Source: Paracoccaceae bacterium (GTDB lineage Bacteria; Pseudomonadota; Alphaproteobacteria; Rhodobacterales; Rhodobacteraceae). Taken from it: 46,503 nt of DNA. Positions 37,573 to 46,503 of the stretch are shown here, piece by piece. The stretch is taken from assembly GCA_029265455.1 (NCBI GenBank), contig JAJUJF010000003.1, forward strand, positions 1 through 46,503. The letters run 5' to 3'. The notes below the pieces were generated by a model. The model was not told where the DNA came from. It ran no database searches and saw only the letters and a program-made list of their open reading frames with translations. A program made the position numbers and the translations under genes. How positions within the stretch are numbered: the stretch's first letter is position 1; the number at the start of each line of letters is the position of its first letter.

Positions 37573-38832
37573 CTATGCAGCAAGGCGGGCGACGACCTCC
37601 GGCTGGTCAGGCGCGCGTCCGACCGGACCGAGAAGGGCAAGCGCCGGCTCGGACATGCAGAGGCGGGCGGCAAACTCGCGGACGCGGGCAAGATCGACCG
37701 CATCGATCTTCGCCACCGTCTCGTCAAGCGGCGGCACCCGGTTCCAGATCGCAAGCAGCCTGGCATTGCGTTCGGCGCGGGCGGAGGGGCTCTCGAGCCC
37801 CATGAGGAGCCCTGCCCGCATCTGCGCGCGGGCGCGTTCGACCTCGGCTTCCGTGATGTCGTCTGCGGCGCGGCGAAGCTCGTCCGCGGTGATTTCCACG
37901 AAGGGGCGGATCGAGCCGCCGCTGGTGCCGCCATAGAGGGTGATCGAGCCGGTGTCGGCGTAGGCATGGGCCTGAGCGAAGACCGTGTAGCAGAGGCCGC
38001 GGGATTCGCGCAGCTCCTGGAAGAGGCGCGAGGACATGCCACCGCCGAGTGCACCGGCGTAGATCTGGGCGACATAGGCATCATCGTCGCGCGCACCCGG
38101 CGCCTCGAAGGCAAGCGCGACATGCGCCTGTTCGAGTTGTCTCACCGTGCGGCGCTCGCCGCCGCGGAACCGGGCGGGCGCAGCGGCGGGAGCGGGCCGG
38201 GGCGCGAGACCACCGAAGGCCGACTCGACGAGTTTCAGGAACGCATCGGGATCGATCGCGCCTGCGGCCGCGACCACGATCTGCTCGGGGCCGTAATGCT
38301 CCGCGACGAAACCGGCGAGATCCTCGCGACGGAAGGCGCCGACGCGTTCGGGCGGGCCGAGGATGGCGCGGCCGAAGGGCTGGTCGGGATAGGAGACTTC
38401 CTGCAGCCAGTCGAAGATGATGTCGTCGGGCGTGTCGAGGGCCTGTCCGATCTCCTGGAGGATGACGCCGCGCTCGACCTCGATCTCGGGCTCGGGCATC
38501 GACGGCGAGAGCACGATGTCCGCGAGGATGTCGAGGGCGAGCGGCACGTCGGGGCCGAGCACGCGCGCATAATAGGCGGTCATCTCACGCCCCGTGTAGG
38601 CGTTGATGTAGCCGCCGACATCCTCGATCTCCTCGGCGATCTGGCGGGCGGTGCGGCGCGCGGTGCCCTTGAAGGCCATGTGCTCGAGGAAATGGGCGAT
38701 GCCGTTCTGCTCGACGCGTTCGTGGCGGCCGCCGGCGGTGATCCATACCCCGACGGCAGCCGAGGCGAAGCCGGGCATCGGTTCGGTGACGACACGGACA
38801 CCGTTCCGCAGGCGATGAATGGCAACGGTCAA
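37573..38832 (-). CDS. M16 family metallopeptidase (processing peptidase-like), TTG start
   Basis: IHRLRNGVRVVTEPMPGFASAAVGVWITAGGRHERVEQNGIAHFLEHMAFKGTARR (HFLEH zinc motif). Confidence 0.94.
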   Translation of the reverse strand: MTVAIHRLRNGVRVVTEPMPGFASAAVGVWITAGGRHERVEQNGIAHFLEHMAFKGTARRTARQIAEEIEDVGGYINAYTGREMTAYYARVLGPDVPLALDILADIVLSPSMPEPEIEVERGVILQEIGQALDTPDDIIFDWLQEVSYPDQPFGRAILGPPERVGAFRREDLAGFVAEHYGPEQIVVAAAGAIDPDAFLKLVESAFGGLAPRPAPAAAPARFRGGERRTVRQLEQAHVALAFEAPGARDDDAYVAQIYAGALGGGMSSRLFQELRESRGLCYTVFAQAHAYADTGSITLYGGTSGGSIRPFVEITADELRRAADDITEAEVERARAQMRAGLLMGLESPSARAERNARLLAIWNRVPPLDETVAKIDAVDLARVREFAARLCMSEPALALLGPVGRAPDQPEVVARLAA

Positions 38833-40220
38833 GTCGTATACCCTTGTCTGATGAGCCCCTTGAGCGCTTCGGCGTTGTTTTCCACATAGGTGACGCGTTC
38901 GGGCCGGTCAAAGAGATCGGCCATCCGCACCGGCAGCCGGGGACGAATACCACAGGCTGCCTCGACGGCATCGGGAAATTTCGCGGCATGCGCGGTCGCG
39001 AGGGTCACCATCGGCCGGGCGGGATCACCGCGCTGCACGCGCGCGGCATGGAGCCCGACCGCCGTGTGGGGGCAGACGATCTCGCCGGTTTCGCGCCAGG
39101 TGCGGGCGATCGCCTCCGCCGTCTCGGCCTCGTCGGCGCGCGCGCTCGAGAAGACGGTGCGGAGCCGTTCAAGCGCGCCCTGGGAGAGGCGGAAACCACC
39201 TGACTTCAACTCGTCCATGAGCTGGATGACGGCGGCGCCCTCGCGGTCGAGAAGCTCGAAGAGCAGCCGCTCGAAATTCGAACTCACCTCGATGTCCATC
39301 GACGGGCTGATGGTGGGGTGAACCCCCTCGCGCCGGTGCTCGCCGGTCTCGAGGGTGCGGTGGAGAATGTCGTTGCGGTTGGTCGCTATCACGAGGCGAT
39401 CGATGGGAAGCCCCATGCGCCTCGCGACGTAACCGGCAAAGATGTCGCCGAAATTGCCGGTCGGCACCGTGAAGCTCACGGACCGCGCCGGAGCACCGAG
39501 GGCGACGGCGGCAGTGAAATAGTAGACGGTCTGGGCGAGAACGCGGGCCCAGTTGATCGAGTTGACCCCGCCGAGGCGGACCTCGTCCCGGAACTCGTGG
39601 TCGTTGAAGAGGTCCTTGACCAGAGCCTGGCAGTCGTCGAAATCGCCGGCAACGGCGATCGCCTGGACGTTCGCCTCCGATGGCGTCGTCATCTGGCGGC
39701 GCTGGACCTCCGAGACGCGGCCCTCGGGGAAGAGGATGTAGACCCGCGCCGCCTCGAGGCCGCGGAAGGCCTCGATCGCGGCCGAGCCGGTGTCGCCGGA
39801 CGTGGCGCCGATGATGGTCACGCGCTCGCCGCGGCGTTTCAGCACCGTCTCGAACATCTGGCCGATGAGCTGCATCGCCACGTCCTTGAAGGCGAGCGTC
39901 GGCCCGTGAAACAGCTCGAGCAGCCAGTCGTTCGCCCCGATCTGGACGAGCGGGCAGCGCGCGACATGATCGAAGGAGGCATAGGCGCGGCCGATGATGC
40001 CGCGCAACTCGTCGTCATCGAAGGCATCGCCCGTGAAGGGCCGCATGATGCGGAAGGCGGCCTCGTCATAGTCGAGCCCGGCGAGGGCGGCGATCTCCGA
40101 AGGCTGCATCTGCGGCCAGGTCTCGGGGAGGTAGAGGCCGCCATCACGGGCGAGGCCGGTGAGCATCGCCTCCTCGAAGGAGAGGCGCGGCGCACGGCCG
40201 CGCGTGGATACATACATCAT
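38829..40220 (-). CDS. thrC: Threonine synthase
   Basis: MMYVSTRGRAPRLSFEEAMLTGLARDGGLYLPETWPQ...FHGPTLAFKDVAMQLIG...GATSGDTGSAAIEAFRG. Confidence 0.96.
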   Translation of the reverse strand: MMYVSTRGRAPRLSFEEAMLTGLARDGGLYLPETWPQMQPSEIAALAGLDYDEAAFRIMRPFTGDAFDDDELRGIIGRAYASFDHVARCPLVQIGANDWLLELFHGPTLAFKDVAMQLIGQMFETVLKRRGERVTIIGATSGDTGSAAIEAFRGLEAARVYILFPEGRVSEVQRRQMTTPSEANVQAIAVAGDFDDCQALVKDLFNDHEFRDEVRLGGVNSINWARVLAQTVYYFTAAVALGAPARSVSFTVPTGNFGDIFAGYVARRMGLPIDRLVIATNRNDILHRTLETGEHRREGVHPTISPSMDIEVSSNFERLLFELLDREGAAVIQLMDELKSGGFRLSQGALERLRTVFSSARADEAETAEAIARTWRETGEIVCPHTAVGLHAARVQRGDPARPMVTLATAHAAKFPDAVEAACGIRPRLPVRMADLFDRPERVTYVENNAEALKGLIRQGYTT

Positions 40221-40918
40221 CGGCTTTCCTCCGCGGCGTGCGGCACGTCCTCGCGCCGACGTACGATCCGCCACAACCAGTAGACCGTCATCCCCGCCCA
40301 GACGAGCGCCAGTCCGTACCAGGTCACGACATATTCAAGATGCCGGTTCGGGATGTTCACGGTCACCGGCACCGGCATCGGCCCGTCCCCGATCGAGGAG
40401 CTGGCGACGACGAGGAGGACCGGCTCGGCATCGAGGGCGCGGGCCATCGCCTCCGGGTCGCGGGCAAACCAGATGTTCTCGTCAGGATCGGGATCGGACG
40501 TGAACCGGTCCACCTCCTGCGGCCAGTGAAGCACGCCCTCGACCGTGACCGGGCCGAGTGGCCGCGGCTCGTCCTTCTCGCCGATCGGCACGAAGCCGCG
40601 ATCGAGGAGCAGGCGCCTTCCGTCCGCGAGCACGAGCGGCGCGATCACCCGGTAACCGACGCCGTGGGGCGGATGCGAGGTATAGACATGGAGCTCGCCC
40701 GCGGCGACCTCGCCGCTTTCCCGCACCCGCAGATACTGATGCTCTTCCGGATTTGCCCCCTCCGGCACCGGCACCGGATCTGCCGCGAGCCGCGCCTCGA
40801 TCCGGGCGATCACGTCCTCCTTCCAGCCCATGCGCTGAAGCTGCCATGTCCCGAGGGCGACCAGGATGGCTGTGCCGAGGACGCCGAAGAGGAGCGGCAG
40901 GATCAGGCGGCGGGCCAT
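40217..40918 (-). CDS. SURF1 family protein
   Basis: LFGVLGTAILVALGTWQLQRMGWKEDVIARIEARL...RRLLLDRGFVPIGEK...HLEYVVTWYGLALVWAGMTVYWL. Confidence 0.93.
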   Translation of the reverse strand: MARRLILPLLFGVLGTAILVALGTWQLQRMGWKEDVIARIEARLAADPVPVPEGANPEEHQYLRVRESGEVAAGELHVYTSHPPHGVGYRVIAPLVLADGRRLLLDRGFVPIGEKDEPRPLGPVTVEGVLHWPQEVDRFTSDPDPDENIWFARDPEAMARALDAEPVLLVVASSSIGDGPMPVPVTVNIPNRHLEYVVTWYGLALVWAGMTVYWLWRIVRRREDVPHAAEESR

Positions 40919-40943
40919 GTAGCGGGAGGGCCTCCAATGCGAA

Positions 40944-40970
40944 GGCGCGGGGGGTGCTGCCCCCCGCGCC
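40944..40970. terminator. Perfect 11-bp GC hairpin after coxC
   Basis: GGCGCGGGGGG-tgctg-CCCCCCGCGCC. Confidence 0.5.
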
Positions 40971-40995
40971 GGTCACGCTGTCACGCGAGCAGGAT

Positions 40996-41784
40996 TCAGG
41001 AACCCCAGATATAGATGATGGCGAACAGGAACAACCAGACGACGTCGACGAAGTGCCAGTACCAGGCCGCGGCCTCGAACCCGACGTGTTTCTCCGGCGT
41101 GAAGTCCCCGGCATAGGTCCGGTAGAGGCAGACGATCAGGAAGATCGTGCCGACGATGATGTGGAAGCCATGGAAGCCCGTCGCCATGAAGAAGTTGGCG
41201 CCGTAGATGTTGCCGGAGAAGCCGAAGGCGGCGTGGCTGTACTCGTAGGCCTGGAAGATCGTGAACAGGATGCCGAGGCCGATGCCGAGCCAGAGGCCCC
41301 ATTTCAGATGATCGCGGTTGTTCTCGTGGACGAGCGCGTGGTGCGCCCAGGTCACCGCGCAGCCGGAGCAGAGCAGGACGAGGGTGTTGATGAACGGCAG
41401 GTGCCAGGGGTCGAAGGTCTCGATCCCCGCCGGCGGCCAGACGTTGTCGATCGCGTCCATCGGATAGATGGCGTGCTTGATGAACGACCAGAACCACGCG
41501 GAGAAGAACATCACCTCCGAGATGATGAACAGGATCATCCCGTAGCGCAGGCCGATCATGACCACCGGCGTGTGGTCGCCGGAGCGGCTCTCGTGGATCA
41601 CGTCGCGCCACCAGACGTACATGGTGTAGAACACCATGAAGAGACCGGCGAAGAAGACCCATGGCGTGTAGTCGTGGAACCAGAGGACGGCGCCCACAAG
41701 CATGATGAAGGTAGAGACCGCGCCCAGGAACGGCCAGGGGCTCGGTGGCAGGACGTGATAGTCGTGGTTCTTTTGGCCGGCCAT
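40996..41784 (-). CDS. coxC: Cytochrome c oxidase subunit III
   Basis: [29 protein letters not shown]...[12 protein letters not shown]...[16 protein letters not shown]...[17 protein letters not shown]. Confidence 0.96.
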   Translation of the reverse strand: MAGQKNHDYHVLPPSPWPFLGAVSTFIMLVGAVLWFHDYTPWVFFAGLFMVFYTMYVWWRDVIHESRSGDHTPVVMIGLRYGMILFIISEVMFFSAWFWSFIKHAIYPMDAIDNVWPPAGIETFDPWHLPFINTLVLLCSGCAVTWAHHALVHENNRDHLKWGLWLGIGLGILFTIFQAYEYSHAAFGFSGNIYGANFFMATGFHGFHIIVGTIFLIVCLYRTYAGDFTPEKHVGFEAAAWYWHFVDVVWLFLFAIIYIWGS

Positions 41785-41804
41785 GATGTCTCTCGTCTTC
41801 GTGG

Positions 41805-42443
41805 TTAACGCGTTGGTTTGATGCCGATCGCAGCCTCGGCAGTAAGGATGCCACCGGTAACGTCGGCCGGAGGCAGAACCGCAGCCTGTCCGTCGACCGG
41901 GACCGAAGCCGCCGGCACGTCCGAACGGTGCATCGTGTAGGAAAGCGTGATCGAACGGACCCCGCCCGCCTCGCGGTCATCGACCATTTCCGGATCGACG
42001 AAGAAGGTCACCGGCATGTCGATGCGCTCTCCCGGTCCGAGAACCTGCCGCTCGAAGCAGAAGCAGGCGATCTTCGCGAAGTACGGTCCGGCGGAGAAAG
42101 GCGCGACGTTGTAGCTCGCGGCACCGACGAGCGTCTCGTCGGTCGGGTTGTAGGCCTCGTAGAACATGAGCCCGGTCTCGCCTATCCGCATCTCCATGGT
42201 CCGGACCTTGGGGCGGAACTCCCACGGCATGTCGGGGGCGGTGGAGGCGTCGAAACGGATGGTGACGACCTCGTCAAGGATCTCGCCCCGGCTCTCGGCC
42301 GCGACCGAGGTGGTGCCGCCATAGCCGGTGACGCGGCAGAACCAGTCGTAGAGCGGCACCGCGGCATAGGCGGCGCCGAGCATCAGCGGAGGAACGAGAA
42401 AGAGCGCATAGGCGGTCCGGCGGACCTTGTTCGACTTCTTCAT
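41805..42443 (-). CDS. ctaG: Cytochrome c oxidase assembly protein (Cox11/CtaG)
   Basis: [18 protein letters not shown]...[32 protein letters not shown]...[32 protein letters not shown]. Confidence 0.95.
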   Translation of the reverse strand: MKKSNKVRRTAYALFLVPPLMLGAAYAAVPLYDWFCRVTGYGGTTSVAAESRGEILDEVVTIRFDASTAPDMPWEFRPKVRTMEMRIGETGLMFYEAYNPTDETLVGAASYNVAPFSAGPYFAKIACFCFERQVLGPGERIDMPVTFFVDPEMVDDREAGGVRSITLSYTMHRSDVPAASVPVDGQAAVLPPADVTGGILTAEAAIGIKPTR

Positions 42444-42446
42444 CGG

Positions 42447-42626
42447 TCAGTCCTCTGCCACTGCCGCGGCCGGCTCCTGCAGCTGCACGCCGCGGATCGC
42501 GTGTCCCGCGTCGAGCTTCACGATCGTGACCATGAACACAAGCAGCACGAAGGCACCGAGGCTGATGCCGAGGCCGAGATTGCGGCTGCGGCGGCGGACA
42601 TGGAGCTCGTGGGTGACGGGTCGCAT
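42447..42626 (-). CDS. 59-aa single-TM protein between ctaB and ctaG (CoxF-like position)
   Basis: MRPVTHELHVRRRSRNLGLGISLGAFVLLVFMVTIVKLDAGHAIRGVQLQEPAAAVAED*, read manually from ATG at 42626; absent from the supplied ORF track. Confidence 0.75.
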   Translation of the reverse strand: MRPVTHELHVRRRSRNLGLGISLGAFVLLVFMVTIVKLDAGHAIRGVQLQEPAAAVAED

Positions 42627-42639
42627 CGGAATCCCTCCC

Positions 42640-43596
42640 TCAGATCAGCTTCGGCCAGCCGGCAGGCGCAAGGCCGAAGGCGGCGAGGATTGCCTCGGCC
42701 AGAAGAAGGCCGAAGATCAGCGTCAGATACACGATCGAGAAGGCGAAGAACTGCTTCTCGGCGCGATAGGAATCGGCAGCGGCCGCTGCCTCTTCACGGC
42801 GCCAGAGGCGCCAGGCGCCATGCAGGAAGACGAGGCCCAGGACGACGGCACCGGCAAGGTAGAGCGGTCCGCCGACCCCGCTCACACCGAGCGCGATGCT
42901 GACCGGCACGACCAGCATCGTGTAGGCGAGGATCTGGTTGCGGGTCACCCTCTCGCCCGAGGTGACCGGCAGCATCGGCAGCCCGGCCTCGACGTAATCG
43001 TCATTGCGGAAGAGCGCCAGCGCCCAGAAATGCGGCGGCGTCCACAGGAAGATGACGAGGAACATCATCACGCTCTCGACGGAGATCCCGCCCGTCGCCA
43101 CGGCCCAGCCGATCATCGGCGGGAAGGAACCCGCGGCACCGCCGATGACGATGTTCTGGGGCGTCGCCCGCTTCAGCCACATCGAGTAGATCACCGCGTA
43201 GAAGAAGATGGTGAAGGCCAGGATCGCCGCCGACAGGAAATTCGCGAAGAGCGCGAGCATCACCACGGCAAAGACGCTCAGCGTGACGCCGATTGCCAGT
43301 GCCTCGTCCCCGGCGACCCGCCCCGAGGGGATCGGACGCCCTGTCGTCCGCCGCATCACCGCGTCGATGTCCTGATCCCACCACATGTTGAGGGCGCCCG
43401 CGGCACCGGCGCCCACGGCGATGCAGACAAGCCCCGCGAAGGCGATCACCGGATGCACGGATACGGGCGCGGTGGCGATGCCGACGAGCGCCGTGAAGAC
43501 CACGAGCCGCATCACCCGGGGCTTCAGAAGCTCGAAATAATCGCCGAACTGCGCCTCGTGGGCCTCGGCTCCGGTGGTCAGGCTTGCGTTGCTCAT
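42640..43596 (-). CDS. ctaB: Protoheme IX farnesyltransferase
   Basis: DYFELLKPRVMRLVVFTALVGIATAP...GAAGALNMWWDQDIDAVMRRTTGRPIPSGRV. Confidence 0.96.
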   Translation of the reverse strand: MSNASLTTGAEAHEAQFGDYFELLKPRVMRLVVFTALVGIATAPVSVHPVIAFAGLVCIAVGAGAAGALNMWWDQDIDAVMRRTTGRPIPSGRVAGDEALAIGVTLSVFAVVMLALFANFLSAAILAFTIFFYAVIYSMWLKRATPQNIVIGGAAGSFPPMIGWAVATGGISVESVMMFLVIFLWTPPHFWALALFRNDDYVEAGLPMLPVTSGERVTRNQILAYTMLVVPVSIALGVSGVGGPLYLAGAVVLGLVFLHGAWRLWRREEAAAAADSYRAEKQFFAFSIVYLTLIFGLLLAEAILAAFGLAPAGWPKLI

Positions 43597-43645
43597 TCAC
43601 ATCTCCGCCGCGGTTGTCGCCGCGGCAGCCTTCCGATGCTCCCAA

Positions 43646-43678
43646 GGCGGCGCCAGCCCTGTGCCTGCTGGCGCCGCC
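43646..43678. terminator. Perfect 12-bp hairpin downstream of coxB
   Basis: GGCGGCGCCAGC-cctgtgcct-GCTGGCGCCGCC. Confidence 0.5.
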
Positions 43679-43699
43679 CCTTTCCTTCCGGCAGCCGAT

Positions 43700-44779
43700 T
43701 CAGCGTGCCGCCGCGACTTCCTGCTCGGGCCGCGAACCGCCGAACTCGCCGATCGCCCAGTCGAGCCACTCCTCGTAGGCTTCCTCGCTCACCACCTTGA
43801 CGGTGATCGGCATGAAGCTGTGGTCGAGGCCGCAGAGCTCGGAGCAGAAGCCGAAATAGATGCCCTCGCGCTCCGCCCGGAACCAGGTCTCGTTGAGACG
43901 GCCCGGAACCGCGTCCATGTGCACGCCGAAGGAGTTGATCTTCCAGGAATGGATGACATCGGCGCCCGTGACCTGGAGGCGGACCGTCTTGTTCACCGGC
44001 ACCACCATCGCGGTATCCGTGGCCATCAGGTAGTGGGACTGCTCATAGCCGGCCGCCTCGAGCTCGTCCTGCTGGAGCAGGAAACTCTCGTAGCCGAACT
44101 CGTAATCCGGGTACTCGTAACCCCAGAACCACTGGTAGCCGGTCACCTTGATCGTCAGATCCGACTCGGGGACGTTGACCTGCTTGAACAGCACCGGCAG
44201 CGCAAAGGAGCCGATCACGATCAGGACCAGCACCGGGCCGAGCGTCCAGGCCACTTCGAGCCGGGTGTTGTGCGTGAACCTCGCCGGATTCGGGTTCGTC
44301 CGGCGATTGAAGCGGACGACGCAGAAGAGGACGAGGAAGATCACGAGGAGGACGATCCCGAGCATGATGTAATGCACGAGATACGACACCCAGTGCGTGT
44401 CGTGGGCGACAGGCGAAGCCGCCGGCATGTAGCCGGTGCCGCCCTGAACCGGCTGGCCCACCACCTCGAGCGGCGGCAGGTTGCCCCAGATCTGCACGTT
44501 CTCGTCGTCGCGCGGGGAGACCGGCGCGTCCTCGGCCGGCGCGGCCACGGCCTCGGTTTCCTCGGCGACGTCGGCCTGGGCCTCCGGATCATCCGGCTGC
44601 TCGCCCACACGCGGATCGTCGGTGTCGGGTGCCTCGCCGGGAAGCTCGAGGACGGGCTCCTCGACTCGCGGCTGCTCCGGATCGATGATGCCCGTTTCCG
44701 CTTCCTGCGCCGTAAGGGCAGTCGGGGAGAGCAATGCGAGTGATAGGAGGAGCGCCGTGCCGAAGCTAGCCGTCTTCAT
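43700..44779 (-). CDS. coxB: Cytochrome c oxidase subunit II
   Basis: Signal peptide; VKVTGYQWFWGYEYPDY-like region; CuA site FCSELCGLDHSFMPI. Confidence 0.96.
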   Translation of the reverse strand: MKTASFGTALLLSLALLSPTALTAQEAETGIIDPEQPRVEEPVLELPGEAPDTDDPRVGEQPDDPEAQADVAEETEAVAAPAEDAPVSPRDDENVQIWGNLPPLEVVGQPVQGGTGYMPAASPVAHDTHWVSYLVHYIMLGIVLLVIFLVLFCVVRFNRRTNPNPARFTHNTRLEVAWTLGPVLVLIVIGSFALPVLFKQVNVPESDLTIKVTGYQWFWGYEYPDYEFGYESFLLQQDELEAAGYEQSHYLMATDTAMVVPVNKTVRLQVTGADVIHSWKINSFGVHMDAVPGRLNETWFRAEREGIYFGFCSELCGLDHSFMPITVKVVSEEAYEEWLDWAIGEFGGSRPEQEVAAAR

Positions 44780-45009
44780 GCCATCGTTCCCATACGCTTT
44801 GGCGATTCCGCGCGACCCTGGCCTCGCTGACCGGGGGATTGGCGGGGAGTCCCCGTGTTGTCTTGCGGCTTGGTGTCAACCATATCCGGGGGGAGTTGAC
44901 AAGGCTCGCACGCGCGCGTGAACCATGGCCGGGCCCGAATGCTGGACCAAGGTCCCGGATCACCGCCCGGGCAGCGTGTCGTCCATACATCCTGCTGACG
45001 GGAGAATGC

Positions 45010-46437
45010 ATGGCTGCCGCCGAACCCCGCTTCCGCCCCTTCGAGACCCTGATCCCGGAGGAATCCGCCCTCGCCTGCCTGCGCGATTCCATTGCCGGCG
45101 CCGATGACGGCGAGATATTCCTCGAGCGACGCCGGTCGGAGTCGCTCCTCTTCGACGACGGACGACTGCGAACCGCGAGCTATGACGCGGCGGAGGGCTT
45201 CGGCCTGCGCGCCGTCCGCGGCGGGACCACGGGCTATGCACATTCGACCGAGATCTCGGAGGCCGCGCTGAGGCGTGCGGCGGAGACCGCGCGCCTTGCG
45301 GTGGGGGATGGCGGCGGCACGCTTGCCGAACCGCCGCTTCCCACCAACCGGCGCCTCTATACCGACCACGACCCCTTCGACGACGCCGATTTCGCGGCGA
45401 AGGTCGAGACGCTGCGCGCGATCGACGCCTATCTGCGCGATCTCGACCCTCGGGTGGTGCAGGTGTCGGTCTCGCTCGCCGCATCGATGCAGGAGGTGGA
45501 GATTCTCCGCCCCGAAGGCATGCGCTTCGCCGAGGCGCGGCCGATGGCGCGGCTCAACGTGTCGGTGATCGTCGAGGAGAACGGCCGGCGCGAATCCGGC
45601 TCCCATGGCAGCGGCGGACGCTACGGGCTCCAGGGCCTGATCGACCCGATCCACTGGCAGGCATCCGCGCGCGAGGCCCTCAGGATCGCCACCGTCAACC
45701 TCCGCGCCGAACCGGCGCCGGCGGGTGTCATGGATGTGGTGCTCGGTCCGGGCTGGCCCGGCATCCTGCTTCACGAGGCCGTGGGACATGGACTCGAGGG
45801 TGACTTCAACCGCAAGAAGACCTCGGCCTTTGCCGGACTCCTCGGCCAGCGGGTGGCGGCGCCGGGCGTCACCGTCGTCGACGACGGCACGATCCCCGAT
45901 CGCCGCGGCTCGATCTCGTTCGACGACGAGGGAACGCCCTCCGGCCGCACCGTGCTGATCGAGGACGGCATCCTCACCGGCTACATGCAGGATCGCCAGA
46001 ACGCGCGGCTGATGGGCGTGGAGGCGACCGGAAACGGCCGGCGGGAGTCCTATGCCCATGCGCCGATGCCGCGGATGACCAACACCTTCATGCTCGGTGG
46101 CGACGCGGACCCGCGCGACATCCTCGCGGATCTGAAGGACGGCATCTATGCCGTCGGTTTCGGCGGCGGCCAGGTCGACATCACCAACGGCAAGTTCGTC
46201 TTCTCCTGCACCGAGGCCTACCGGGTGAAGGACGGGAAGGTCGGCGCGCCGGTGAAGGGCGCCACCCTGATCGGCGACGGGCCGACCGCCCTCAGGCATG
46301 TCCGCGCCATCGGCAACGACATGAGCCTTGATCCCGGCATCGGCAACTGCGGCAAGAACGGCCAGTGGGTGCCGGTCGGTGTCGGCCTGCCGACGCTGCT
46401 GATCGGCGGCCTCACCGTGGGGGGCAGCGCCACCTGA
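45010..46437 (+). CDS. tldD: Metalloprotease TldD
   Basis: ...GEIFLERRRSESLLFDDGRLRTASYDAAEGFGLRAVRGGTTGYAHSTEIS...PGILLHEAVGHGLEGDFNRKKTSAFAG (HEAVGHGLEGD). Confidence 0.96.
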   Translation: MAAAEPRFRPFETLIPEESALACLRDSIAGADDGEIFLERRRSESLLFDDGRLRTASYDAAEGFGLRAVRGGTTGYAHSTEISEAALRRAAETARLAVGDGGGTLAEPPLPTNRRLYTDHDPFDDADFAAKVETLRAIDAYLRDLDPRVVQVSVSLAASMQEVEILRPEGMRFAEARPMARLNVSVIVEENGRRESGSHGSGGRYGLQGLIDPIHWQASAREALRIATVNLRAEPAPAGVMDVVLGPGWPGILLHEAVGHGLEGDFNRKKTSAFAGLLGQRVAAPGVTVVDDGTIPDRRGSISFDDEGTPSGRTVLIEDGILTGYMQDRQNARLMGVEATGNGRRESYAHAPMPRMTNTFMLGGDADPRDILADLKDGIYAVGFGGGQVDITNGKFVFSCTEAYRVKDGKVGAPVKGATLIGDGPTALRHVRAIGNDMSLDPGIGNCGKNGQWVPVGVGLPTLLIGGLTVGGSAT

Positions 46438-46503
46438 TCATCTGCCCGGCCCGGCCTGCATCTGCGCGGCCGGGCCCGCCCGCCGATGCTCCCCGGGCAT
46501 TGC

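Noticed and set aside
1-46503. Search for CRISPR arrays, IS elements, prophage or defence islands
   Set aside because: No regularly spaced direct repeats, transposase, integrase or phage structural genes were recognised by eye.

Overview
A high-GC alphaproteobacterial chromosomal segment, Rhodobacterales-like by gene content. It is densely packed and mostly core or housekeeping. From start to end it carries: AMP nucleosidase (truncated by the window edge) and adenine deaminase; a class A PBP; a CNNM/CBS hemolysin-family protein; fmt-def; DUF2218; a PatB-type aminotransferase; a malyl-CoA lyase; ilvB-ilvN with a probable leader/attenuator; a DjlA-type J protein, a DUF6492-like protein and a sulfotransferase-like protein; a BMP-family nucleoside-type ABC importer; dnaE; several small orphan genes; an M48 lipoprotein protease; a ParDE-like pair; thyX; gloA; a cupin; a circularly permuted (two-piece) tmRNA gene; a tandem cold-shock-domain protein and a DUF192 protein; tRNA-Pro(TGG); and the minus-strand run coxB-ctaB-(59-aa ORF)-ctaG-coxC-surf1-thrC-M16 peptidase-GNAT-FAD oxidase, ending with tldD. 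I see no CRISPR array, prophage, IS element or obvious defence island. The best non-CDS signals are the permuted tmRNA (tag ANDNRAPVAVAA), a candidate ilvB attenuator with leader MNGLVVDRGRR*, two abutting hairpins just upstream of the djlA-like gene, a nested inverted repeat near 30.1 kb, and two exact TTAACCAT (CtrA half-site) matches, one upstream of dnaE. I found no convincing entirely new multi-gene system. The least explained genes are the DUF6492/sulfotransferase-like pair, a coiled-coil membrane protein, and the orphan ORFs after dnaE. All calls come from reading the sequence and recalling family features; no database search was run.
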